Assembly: GCA_025766275.1 (NCBI GenBank)
Contig: JAFKAC010000004.1
Location: 1,736,001 to 1,800,000, forward strand
Direction: 5' to 3'
DNA: 64,000 nt
Source of the DNA: Lactarius indigo
Lineage: Eukaryota > Basidiomycota > Agaricomycetes > Russulales > Russulaceae
Part shown: piece after piece, positions 13,042 through 24,129 of the stretch
Layout of the letters: each line of letters starts with the position of its first letter
Numbering within the stretch: position 1 is the first letter of the stretch
Notes under the pieces: generated by a model
What the model saw: only the letters and a program-made list of their open reading frames with translations
Databases searched by the model: none
Told to the model about the DNA's origin: nothing
Position numbers and translations under genes: made by a program

Positions 13042-14435
13042 GTATCTTCGTTCCTTTAGGCAAGGCTCAGAGGCTCAGAGCAGCATAGAGCCCAAGCATG
13101 CAAGCATCGAACTCATGTCATTTGAAAGAGCATTTTACACTCGGTCCTGTACACAATTGCTTGAACCAGAGGGCATCAGGCTACCAGTACCGTCACGGTA
13201 ATTACCGCATTGGCGTTTGAAGTCGTGAAATTGAGGAGTTGAGGCTTGAAGTTCCTGTTACAGCTGGCTGGTTTGTCCTATCACTCACATAACTTGTTTG
13301 TGACCGTTGCCCCAATTTGAACGAATCGGAAACGTGAAGGAAGGGCAACACGAGCAATGCACCCCACTCTCTTGGTGCTGCCTGCCAGATGCTGTGGGGA
13401 TAAACCATCCATGAGCCCTTGCGTAGACCATCCGCTCTTTCCCTTTTATCTTTTTCGGACCCGGGAGAGTTGCTGTCGCTGAGAGCCTGCCAGACCTTGG
13501 AACCTGCAGTACCAACGTTAGTCCATCCAGCAGCCTGAAGTGACAGTCCCGAGTCATATTACTCAACTTCGTGAACCGACTGCAGTCACTTGCCCACTTG
13601 GCCTTCCACCAGTGTCAACTCGACACCATTTTCTAGATGACAATCATGATAGTGATGTTGCCTTTTTGTTCTTACGACAACTTCCGACCGGAATTTGAAG
13701 CCTTCCTTGAAGGGGTGCCGTCCCTCCAGGCGGCCTTTCACAATACTCACCACTATCTGCCGAGTCCCGTCTACGTGTACGTGTCTTCGGCGAATTCGGC
13801 TCAGGTACGTATAAGATAACGGTGACAGAAGGATCGCGTGTGCTGGCCACTTTTAGTTAGGTACGCCTTCTACTCTGTGAGAAGCCGCAGTCGGACCCGT
13901 GATACTCTCCGCAGCGGTGCTTCGCAAGTTCGCAATGGAAGACGAAGCACTTACATGAGTCACAGTGGACAATGTCGCGTCGAATGTGAACCAGCGTTTC
14001 CATGTTCCCTTCAATGCAGTGGACAGACTGTAACGATCATTGCCTGCAGGAGCGCTGACGAGTTGAAGCCGTTGAGGGCCGACGGAGAGTATGGTGAGAG
14101 GCTGCTGGGGTACCAAGCAAAAATAGATATCTCTGCTCCAGCCCTCCACTGCGGACGAACCCGTGATTGCATGATCATTCGAAGCGCAGGGTCAAGGAAG
14201 CCATGTATTCCAACGAGAATCCAGAGTACTGGGAAAGTCAACTATGTGTGGGGTTCCAGACATACAGCACTTCGCTGCGCAAAGAATAAACATGGTTATT
14301 AACATGGACTTGGAGGGTAACGACTTGCGCCCGCCTAAGCAAACCAGATACATAAATACACGTACAGTAGCTACACGATTGAAACACAAACACCTACCTT
14401 GCCGTGCTTCCTTCTCTCCCTTTTTGTTACTTCCC
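13042..14435. other. Spacer 4 of the helicase array, no gene seen
   Basis: About 1.4 kb between the truncated copy and the intact helicase. It begins with sequence like the 5' flank of copies 1 and 2 and ends with sequence (13870-14400) like the 3' flank of the other copies. I see no gene in it. Confidence 0.55.
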
Positions 14436-17400
14436 TCAGTCTGAGGAGTACCTATAAATCTTCTCGCTCTTCCCATCCACATAACTCTCCCCGTATACTA
14501 CTCCCCCAGGCCTCGGTATCACCTCGTATCCAGGCACATTAACGTTTTCCTTAGGCTTCCAAGTGAGCATTTTTCCCGTCCACGCGCCGCGTAGGCAAGC
14601 GTAGTTCAAGAACGTGCGCCACAATTCGTCCTTCCCCAGTACTTCCGGGTCTCCGATCACGATAAGCAGAGCCTGTGCGCGCGTGATTGCCACTAATGAG
14701 GTATGCGTTAGCCCGATAAAGTCAAGGTACTCGAAGGCAGAACACACCGTTCATTCGTCGACGGTTTTGTAAGAAACCCATTGCTCTCCGCTTGTCCACC
14801 TCTGAATTGCTTCGGGTAGTGGCAAAAATAATCACCTTTCGTTCCTAAGTTAAGGCAAATAGAGAATTAGTACCGCCCGTCTCAGAAAGTCGCGCCATTG
14901 CACGAACCTGTCCCTGGAATTGTTCGACAGAACCCACAGAAACATCTCCCAACTTCGCAAGCTTCAATAACTCCCGAATCGTCCTGACTTGTGCCTTGTA
15001 AGGTGCGATAATACCTATCTCCTCCTCATCTACGGCTGGCGTTGAGGGAACCAGTGTGATATCAAAGACGCTCATGACTCACAGATCTTGTGTTCATGAT
15101 CCTGAGTAAGCTTTTGACAATAGTCACGGACGACCGATGCTTCAAGGATGTTGAGATACGACGGAGAGTGCCGCGTGCGCCGTTCTTGGCCCTTGATACC
15201 ATGGAAGACAACTGGGAATCCTTTCTTCGGCAACACGTCCGACTGGAGCAACAAATGTGAAACGTCCGGACTCGCATGAGCACGCATGATATCTTCGTAC
15301 AAGTACCGATTCGGCCACGCAATGATTGCGCCATGCGAGCGACGGTTCCGTTGAAGGTCGACGATCCTGCGTGCCTTGAGTAAATAAACTCAATTCAATA
15401 GCATGAAAGATAAGGCTGCTCACGTTTTCCCAGCTTGGGTATCGAGTCCGTAAATCTTGGAAATGCGCATCAATCGTTCGAGGTAACTCGTTCCCAGGCC
15501 AGCATCAGAAGCAGCGCCCGACTTGATGACGGGACCCAATTGATGAGGGTCGCCTGCTAGGATAACATTGGTGTCTTCGTTCGAGAAAGCTGCAATCGGG
15601 ATCAACGCGAGAGGCTCCTCGGCCTGGGCAGCCTCATCGATAATTATGTGGCTAAAGTGTCCGACTGGAAAGTTCTCCGTCTGGAGGAAGCCTGCTGAGG
15701 AGCAGGTGGAGAGCACAACACGGAATGCCAGGAGCTTCGCACGCTTTTGGAATACTGAGTATGCTTGCACATCCTCGGATATGTCCTCCTCGTAGCGCGA
15801 ATAGGCGTTCAGGCGGAATAGTTGGTTCGCGTCTAGACCGCTGGCGGAGAGTCGTTCAACGAGTAAATCTGCGGCAGCGTTGCTCGGAGTGCATGCCAGA
15901 ATCTTGAATCTGGGATCGCGGTTCAATAGCTGGATTATACTTTCAACAACCGCGGAGGTCTTCCCTGTTCCGGGGCTGAGGCGGGGTGTCAGTATTGATC
16001 TCAGTTAAAGCATGAACATAGACTCACGGTCCGAAAATGATGAATGGTACGGTTCCCTTTGGCTGCTGTAGGATTGAAACCACCGTTTGTAGCTGTTGTT
16101 CATCTTCACGGATATTCTCGTTGATCAGTGGGAGCTTGGCGATGTCGGCCTTCGAGAGGCGTCGAATGGGTTTGATATCCGAAACAGAGGGGAACAAGAG
16201 GCGACGCAGATGTGCGAACGACGATGCGAGCGCATGATACTGACGACGTAGTGTGATGCGATTGAGTCTGAAGCGTAGCAGAAATTGTGCTCCACGGTAG
16301 AGATCGAAACCCGCAGGCACTTGAAGGGATATCGTGAGCACAGCAATTGAACGTCGCACGGAGACATCGGCATGTGTTATGCGCGCTTCGTAGCGTATGT
16401 CCTCCTGCCTATCGTCCAGCCAAAGGAAGTCTCCTACAATGACTTCTGGGAGGAGATCCTCGTCCTTGTTCTGAATCTCGACACTACGCAGGTGCGGTTG
16501 AATAAACCCGTTCGTAAGCACCAAAAAAGAGGAACGCACAAATATCTCGAGCCCTGGTTTTCAATGTCAATTTCGAAGGGAAGTTGATCCAGCATATCTC
16601 GCCTATTCCGATATCACTACCTGGACAATGAGGTAAGGAGATATCAAACCTACTGCTGGTGCGCGTCTTCGACATTCAACAGCGCCTTGAAGTACTGTGC
16701 GTATGTGTCCATATTCAGTGCTCCCGGCTTCAGGGCATCGACTAGTCGCGGTGCCTCCTTGTCGTAGGGGTGCTTGGGTGTGACGTTTTCCATCGCTGCC
16801 TGAACCAATGGGGGTAGCTCGTATTCTGGGAGTTTCCTGGACTTCCGGGGACGGTCTGAAGGCCAGAGAGGTACCACTCTTTGCGGTGGTACTTGTCGAC
16901 CGGTGCCAGTCCGTCGAATATACGTTTCGTTGTCGAGAAATTCGAAACGTTTATGATCCTCGAGTGAACCGGCAATAGCCCGTAGCATTCTAGAAACCGA
17001 AAAACGGGTCGACCGTTGGCCATGGGAGAAGATTAGCTCGAGTGCGGCGTCAAACTGTCCCTCGAACTTCGGGTTGAATATGATCTGCACCGTGCTCTCC
17101 GAACCAGGTCGGATGGTTGAGCTATCTCCTTCGAAAGTTGCTATGAAACTGCGGCGGTTGATGAACACCGACAAACTGAGAGAGGATCCTGGCTCACCTA
17201 GAATCGTTCCCATCCAGTGATCTGATTCTCGCCCTGACAAACGTGACAGCTGGGAAGCCCTCTGCGAGGTTAATGGTGAGCGAAGATGATGGAGTTGCGA
17301 ATGGCCCATTTCGGCGCTTGCGCTCAACGATGCCAAAATTCACCCCATCTTCATCCGAGACAGAGACACCAGTACCGTCGGCGTCAGGAAGTTCTTCTTC

Positions 17401-18627
17401 TTCATCCGTGGAAAGGCTTTCGTTATCCTCGGCCCAATCACTTATGGGGTTGCTAATTGGTTCCTTGGCAACCCCGCGTAGTGTTCGTTCGATTACAAAG
17501 TTTGCTCTGCGTGTGCGGTCGTAGAAGGTCAGCTCGAGAATTGCCTCGTGGTTCCCTGCTTGCTGTGGGGAGAAAGTAAGGGTTATCGTGCGTTGGCGCT
17601 TAGGTTTGATCCACTTGGAGTTGCCCTCGAGCTGCGCAGAAAAAATGCTACGCATTGGGAAGTTGAGAAATTCGTAGTCTTATCAACAGACGTAGACTCA
17701 CCTGGCTACAGAGCCATCCGGCAAGCGCACCTTAACACCCTCCAAAGAAACCAATGGATTGGCCGAGGACTTGTTGATGACAAGCTCCAAAGTCTGTGCT
17801 GCAAAGGCCACGTCGGGCCGTGCGCGTTCGAGTGAGAATTCAAGACCAGACTCGTGCGAGACAATGATCCCGGTGCCTTCGCTGCCTACAGAGACAGGGC
17901 TACTGGGAAGGGTAGCTTGCCCACGTAGCTCACGGGGCACAACAAACTCTTTGTCGCTCTGCGGAGTTTTATCATTGAACACAATCTCCAAGGATGCGCG
18001 GAATGTGCCAGCATGTGGCGCCTGAAAGGTCACGTTGATTTTGCGCGGCTTTCCCTTCTGAACCACCGACGTCTCCCCAGGTACAGACACAGTAAAACTG
18101 CCAAGAAGTACATGAGAATCCGAAATCGAATCATCGAATAAACCGCACCATGAAGCTGGGGTGCCTGTGGGACGTACGAGTCTCACGACAGGAAAAGAAA
18201 GACTAGACAACACTTGGGTTTTCTCTATGATGATGGTCTGTTCGACAGGAGAAAAGAACGGCTGGCCCGTTTTTTCTGTTCCTTTGACAACGAAGTCGAG
18301 GCCACCTTCGTGAGACACCGTGACGCGTGGATCAGGAGATATTGGGTTTTGTATGCTGATGGCTGGTGAGGATGCACTCGGCAGCAACATAGGCTGAGGA
18401 TGTGGAAAATTCGTTGGCGGAGGGGGGGGTTGGTGAGCCGTGACTGGGTTGGTAGTCCCGTTGGCGGCAACGTTCCGAAGATGTTTCTTCCCGCTGCGAT
18501 GTTGTCCGAGCAAGCTAGCTGGAAAAGAACACCCGCAGGGCTCGCACCGCGAAATGTCGTGGCGATTGGTACAAGGCCCGTCTGTACAAGTTCCCCCAGC
18601 TAGTGCAGTCGGGCAATAGGCTACCAT
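14436..18627 (-). CDS. SDE3/MOV10-like SF1 RNA helicase, intact copy
   Basis: An RNA helicase of the UPF1-like SF1B group, closest in motif content to SDE3, MOV10 and Neurospora SAD-3, which act in RNA silencing. Start chosen at ATG 18627, conserved in all full copies. Exons by inspection: 18627-17702, 17647-17198, 17148-16654, 16602-16540, 16483-16028, 15975-15424, 15366-15083, about 15034 to the motif V exon, the ERKVIIF exon, then the motif VI exon to the stop at 14436. All junctions are GT..AG and in phase. Domain order in about 1.2k residues: CCCH finger (C5, C14, C19, H23); U1-type C2H2 finger (C28, C31, H43, H49); Pro-rich linker; at least three Ig-like (ASH-like) repeats marked by VSHEGGLDF, VSHESGLEF and VSDEDGVNF; MOV10-type core; Walker A GPPGTGKT; Ia [14 protein letters not shown] box IIIDEAAQAEE; AGDPHQLGPV; VGSVEQFQGQ; RRMNVAITRAQ. 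All helicase motifs are present, so an active enzyme is likely. The role in silencing is inferred from the family. Confidence 0.9.
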
Positions 18628-20075
18628 GGTAAATGGAAGAACGAGTGGCGGGGTACGCGTGTTTTTGGCACAGCCGTTATATGGTGCCACAAGGCGCTAA
18701 ACAAAAAGTTATTGAACGCGATAATAGTGTGCATGATCGTGGGAGGTCTGGCCAGGCCCGTACACTAGTACAGTACAGTACTAGTACATAGCCTATAAAT
18801 GACTCGAACTTGAAATTCTGACAAGGACGAACCACAGAATTCCGCGGAAAGCCTCTAGTCTCAGCTGCTTTATCACGTCTTGTAGCGCGTCCCAAATCTT
18901 GAGAAAAACATACAACTCTTAAACACGGTTAGAGGTCGAGTCAAGGTCGAGTTTAGTCGGCAGAACCGAAGAGACTTGGAAATATCGAGGATTTCAATGG
19001 ACTTGTGAATCCCGATGCATGGGTCTTCAATTCAGATCTGACTTGGAAGTATCCATTGTGACAGTCAACTGGTGGTGTCCGTCCAACTGCTCTGTATTCA
19101 GAAGGGTTTCCTCAGCCTTGAACACATACAGATAATCGGTATATCAGATAAGATACAGTCCTTATAGTGAGGGAGAACATGAGCAATGGACAGGAGATGG
19201 GAAATAGAGACGAGGAGTGAACGATGTGGAGAGGAACAAGAGGACGAGGCAGGAACAAAAACGAGTAAGGGTCGTTCTAGATAAAGAAGTTCCTATCTTA
19301 ATATCGTCCAGAAGCAAACGGAGAGTGTATCGGGTCACGGTAGCGGGGCATGGTGGATCGGACAACAAACTACTGCGAGGGCAACGACGACGGTCACCGT
19401 GTACCCTAAAGTGAATGCTGCATAGATCCTGGACCCGGCAACGGCCGGAAGTACTCTAGTGCTCTCCGGGCCGTGCGGTGGTCAGCAACTTGAACAATTC
19501 GGATGTACAACAACCTAAAAATCACTGGCCCGAGCACGCAAAGCATGGAATGTTGCCATTAACTTTAGTGTCAGCAGATAAATAATGGATTAGAAGTTGC
19601 CAACCTGAACATCGACACCAGGTAGACCACCCTCATGCCACCAGATGCGAATACGCAAGAGAGATAAAATTCAAGAAAGTCACCGTAGTCCTTGGATGAA
19701 TACATGAACTTCAGTTTCGGTGCTTGAACAAAGGCACCCCTGCGAACCTCATCGGGCTCTGTTTCACACGGTGACGCATTTGGTTCACCGTATCTGATTC
19801 GTATCTGATCTGGGATTCGCGCCTCACAGACTCTACAGTTCTTACCACGACGATGAGATGTCGTCCCTCAACAACGAACAACCAAGCTGACGCCATCCAC
19901 ATTTCTTTATGGGAACAGGCAGTGCGGGAGGGCGACCAGAACGACGAGCAATTAAATTTACAATTACAGTAACTTGGCAAGCGGATCTCATGATAACCTT
20001 CTACAAAGCCTTCTCGATGCCCCTAATTTCGCCATAACACTCAACCAACCACCAACGCTACGCCTGACGTCGCCC
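18628..20075. other. Intergenic region between the two arrays
   Basis: The first 80-100 bases upstream of the helicase start are conserved with the upstream flanks of copies 1 and 2, including a TATA-like ATATAAC (reverse strand, about 18680), so the basal promoter is probably here. Beyond about 18720 copy 3 diverges from the other copies. An imperfect inverted repeat around ACTAGTAC/GTACTAGT lies at about 18762-18788. About 19900-20070 resembles the 3' flanks of ZF2 and ZF3. I see no gene. Confidence 0.5.
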
Positions 20076-21170
20076 CTAGAAAGGCTGGGGTAGGACAGGA
20101 GCCTCGGAATCGATCGTGTGGTTGCTCGAAGGCGTGTTTCCATATTTTGCGAGAAAGCGGACTGTGTCGTCCAAACCTCGCAGACGGCGAACTTCTCGTT
20201 GTTCGTTCTCACTCAAAAACCTTCCGTGGCTCCTCAGTACATGCTTTCTAACCCTTTCTGGGCGGGTCCATCTGGTGCAACAGAATGGGCACTTGCGCCT
20301 CTGCTCGTGGCTGTCTCGAATATGCCGTTTCAGTTCCTGGAGTCGTGAATACGCTTTACTGCAATCAGCACAGTAATACACCTCTCGGGGGGTCTTGTCA
20401 CGGTTATCGGAGTTTCTTGCGCTTCCCGTTGGCAGGTTCGGATCTTGTTGACCCGGCTTGGGCGCTAAATCTTTCGGGTGAGGTGTCAAGTTAGAGATTG
20501 TCGAGAAGACTATAAAAGGTGAGCACCTTCCCACTGTTGCCGCGATATTTGATTACAATACACATCGCTGTAAAATGAGTCAATGGAACGAGAGCGACAC
20601 ATTTGAACATTGCCTCCCCAGGAATCAACCCCCCATTCCGGAGGCCGACATCTAGTGAGTGTTATTTGTTCATCGTGTGTGACGACAGGCTTTACGAACA
20701 AACGTAAGGAAAATCGTGAGTCACGCCGCAACAAGTTTACTTACTTGGTCATACCCAGAACGTTGGTCACCAGGGATCGCTTCAGGCTCGCCGAAGCTCC
20801 CATCGAAATTGTCCGCAGTCAAAGGAGGTGGCGCTTCGATAACCTGCCTTTGGGAAAGGGTAGACGATGTGACCACCAGTCTCTCCCCACTCTGCGGCCA
20901 CACTGTATGAGGATTTGTCATATACGGGGTACTAGAAAGCGTTGCCTGTGCGAGTTCGGAATCCATAGATGGGTAGCTGCTCATTCACTTATACACTGAA
21001 ACCTCACCTGACCATAGACATTAGATGAGCTTTGCCACCAGGACAAACTGTGACGACACAGGTTCCTACTATTGGGTGCATCTGTCCTTGTTTGAGTACC
21101 TAGAACAGATCCCGCTTTGGACTAGCAAGTTACCAGGACATTGTGGCAAGGCGGGGCACTGGTCCATCAT
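20076..21170 (-). pseudogene. C2H2 zinc-finger protein ZF1, exon 1 frame broken
   Basis: First member of a four-copy family. Exons by comparison with ZF2: 21170-21008, 20945-20745, 20689-20527 and 20470-20076, all with GT..AG introns of 55-62 nt. Exons 2-4 are open and in phase. They encode the family landmarks TNPHTVWPQS and NFDGSFG, then two C2H2 fingers (CADC..H..H and CPFC..H..H), then DDTVRFLAKYGN and a tail to the stop at 20076. Exon 1 is 163 nt where ZF2 and ZF3 have 165, so the conserved beginning (LPQ.PGNLLVQ) and its end (SWWQSS..VYGQ) are in different frames. Either the gene is broken by a 2-nt loss, or the sequence has an error here, or another start is used; I found no suitable ATG in the second frame. 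Function unknown beyond likely nucleic-acid binding. Confidence 0.7.
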
Positions 21171-23059
21171 GGACTTCTTCAGCTAATGGTGACTGGGGGA
21201 TGCCTTTATGTCGTATACACGCTAGGATGCGAGAGCACAATGCGATACGGGATGTCTGTGAGTAGATCTGGGTGCAAGCAACACAGGTTCTACGCATGCA
21301 AGGAAGGTGAGGGATGAGGGATCTGTTTGTCTATTTCACAACCTTGCATTCGTGCTTATATGTAATCTTGGCCCCAGGTGACGGATCAAGTGGTTTGTAT
21401 CGGGGTTTGTATATAGGCATTCGCCAACTGGCCGTAATACGCCAACTATAAATGGGGCGCGAAAGTGAGCGAGTTGGTTGACGGTCGTCGGTCGGCGACG
21501 GCCTACCTGGGCACACATCACGGCCGAGATCGACCACACAAGAGGAGAGTACGCAAGGCTTCCCGGCGCCTTAACGAGTTATCAGCTGATTTTCTTTGGG
21601 TGTGCGCACGTTGCTGTGCTGTAAGGCAGCAGTTGGCATTTGGTGTCACATGCTCAGGCTGACTTGGACGTTGGCTACTGGACATCGTGAAAGATACGGT
21701 GATCGAGAAGGGCTTCTCCTATTTATCGTCGAATCGGGCACACCACATCATGCTTTTTGTCGCCAGGGTGCCAACATCCCTTTGGCGCTGTCCCTAAACT
21801 GAGGGTCTTCGCTAAACCATCCCGCGGATATCGCAGAATCATGCTTCGAAACCTGCTGCAACTCGTGGCGTACACCGCATCGCAACGTGTCTATATGTCA
21901 AACGCACAGCGCAACCAAAGTCCCTTATCCGTCGATTTTTTGATGTGCCCATTGTGGGGCCAAATTTCAGGCTGTGTCCAGCGAAGACCGCTGGTAAGGA
22001 TACCTACTGCTACATAACCACCCACTCACTGCCTTTGAGCCGTGCTTTGTTGTCAGGTACCATAAACCACACCTAATACAGTAGCGAAGAAATATTCCAT
22101 GGAATCAGGTAGGTAGCAGCGGAGAAGTCAATCGAGCGCCGAGTTAAGAGGGATTGGCACTTCAGGTCCACCCTTGATGCGGATCGAGGCATTTTGGCGG
22201 GTGGTTGGGAGAACCATTTTTCCTCCTTGGTTCGAATTGCGTTCCGATTTTCCAGACTAGACAGGCGGCGCATCCGTGTCAAGGTCTGGCGTCCCTTAAG
22301 CTTGTTCACCCCTAGAGGCGGGCGGCCAGCTCAATAAAAATTGACCGATTCAGTAGCAGGTAAGTTACCTTGTACCTTTTAATACACAATGGCAGGTGTT
22401 ACCACGACCCTAGAATGTGTAAGCTGTCTGCCGCAATATTTTGCACGCGGTTGTGCAAATCGCATCGGTTCTTTTTATTTTTAAAGACCCAAAGCCGGCA
22501 TTGGTTCCCAGGGTATAAATAAGGACGTGTGAACCGTAGGCATGGTGTTCGTTTCTTACACGCCGAGACCGTACCAAAACGTATGCGATAGGTGGGGCAG
22601 TCTCGTTGTTCAATTTTTGGTGCCAAGAGACATTTGATCTGAAAATCTACTAGTATGTCCGGATCTTATCTTGGTTCTTATCAGCAAAGAAAAGCGCCGG
22701 CGTTACATTTGTGCAAACATGACACTGCTGTACGTGGGAAACTTGAAATACAGGTAATCACTAGACGATGGGAATCTCAATTTGACGCTTCAGCTCTGCA
22801 GCAGCGCAAACTCAAGATTTGACTTGAACCAAGCTCCGGCCCAAATACCACGACCGGTCGTCACACCGCAAATTGCTTGAATCAACGTGATGACAGCGCT
22901 TCCCAGACCCTGAGGCATGAGTGCCTCGGCGCCTCGGAAACTCATGTACTTGAATGTCGCCACCCTATAGGTCGCCCCCGTTCGATACCGCCTGAATAGG
23001 GGCGACATTTTTCCATCCTATACTTCTTTGTGGTAGATATGTGCGCTGGTTGGCTGAAA
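21171..23059. other. Intergenic region upstream of ZF1
   Basis: The first 250 bases form the ZF1 upstream region, aligned with those of ZF2-ZF4 and carrying a TATA-like element near 21353. From about 21450 to 22780 I see no gene, no tRNA and no clear repeat; short open frames have no recognisable motifs. The last part (22780-23050) lies immediately 3' of the aminopeptidase relic. Confidence 0.5.
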
Positions 23060-23720
23060 CTTCAGTTCGGAAAGGAACGATGTCGACAAGGTTGCGCCGA
23101 ACGGACGTGTTCACAAATCTTCGTCGACACAGTGCCATGAGATAGAGACGGTGTAAAAAGTGACCCATTACAGTAGTGTGCTTGAGCAGCCCTTGTTGGG
23201 AGTTGGAGCCTCATACACGACGTCCATATTCTTGATGCGCGGTCCATATTCATTAACTGCATAGTGACCTGACTCTATGCCCTTTTGGGTAATATACGTG
23301 TATGATAAGACTGGGGGTGGGCGGAGATCCGTACAAGTTCGATATCTGTTGTACCCAAATTTGGTCAGGCGCAGTTGTACTCTGAAAAAAGCGCCCAGGG
23401 TATGAATGCTATCGCATCGTATGGTTATCGTAACCAACCTCGGAACTTACACACCTTTTGCGGACGTTTAACAATGTGACCAACGCCATGGCCAGCACCG
23501 CGCCTAAAAACTAGTAGGCTCGTTATATTTTCCTTGTTGAGAACGAACGGGAGAACGGGAGATAAAACATACCAAGAGTTCCGACTCCACCACGTGCCAG
23601 AGGTCGGTACTCCTGAACAGGATGTCCCCAGGATTCCAACTGGCCCAAGCTTGGCACCAGATAGCTCTACCACAGGTCGTGCGAAAGTCCACCTAGTTTT
23701 GGCGATCCCAGGTAGCAACT
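23060..23720 (-). pseudogene. Xaa-Pro aminopeptidase P relic (AMPP-C)
   Basis: Strongly decayed M24B fragment. Reading the minus strand, about 23520-23460 gives RRGAGHGVGHIV, matching the [11 protein letters not shown] metal-ligand motif of the intact gene. About 23270-23180 gives NEYGPRIKNMDVVYEAPTPN, matching the [20 protein letters not shown] segment. About 23100 gives VRRNLVDIVPF, matching the [11 protein letters not shown] segment near the C terminus. The parts are in the right order but in different frames, with catalytic residues replaced and the N-terminal two thirds missing. It sits between ZF1 and ZF2, the position expected from the alternating ZF/AMPP pattern. Confidence 0.75.
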
Positions 23721-23884
23721 ATTCATTAGTTTCCTTCTTGCTAAGTAAGTATCATTTCCGCTTGTATGTTGGCGCCTAGGTGGTCCTATTGGGGTCGCTG
23801 CTAAGCTGTGCGAAAAAAAAATGACGCGCACAAGGAGAATGGATAGTTCACATTTGCTGTAATAGACATAAATTCATCAAACTA

Positions 23885-24125
23885 CAGAACCATCCAGTTA
23901 GCTTCGCTAGCGGCATCAGAGAAATGAATGGACTGACGGTGACTTTGTCGGTGACAAGTTTTAGAGTCTGACGAAATTCCCAACGTGCTCGTCCAAGACT
24001 CCGATATCAGTGCCTCTGTTGCCTTCAGATGCGTGTCTTGCCACCGTGTTGAGGGCACCTACGCCAGCAGAGCTACCGGGGAGGGTAGTATACCGATGTA
24101 CGCGAGCTATGGGACCAATGGTAGG
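23885..24125 (-). pseudogene. Small relic of the SDE3-like helicase (Ig-like segment)
   Basis: On the minus strand near 23990-23930 one frame reads QTLKLVTDKVTVSPFISL, which aligns with QTLELVINKSSANPLVSL in the second Ig-like repeat of the intact helicase (about 17800-17740). The adjoining 24000-24110 also aligns at the DNA level with 17860-17950, the start of that repeat. No frame stays open across the piece. It is more diverged than the copies in the main array and lies between the aminopeptidase relic and ZF2. Confidence 0.7.
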
Positions 24126-24129
24126 AGGG

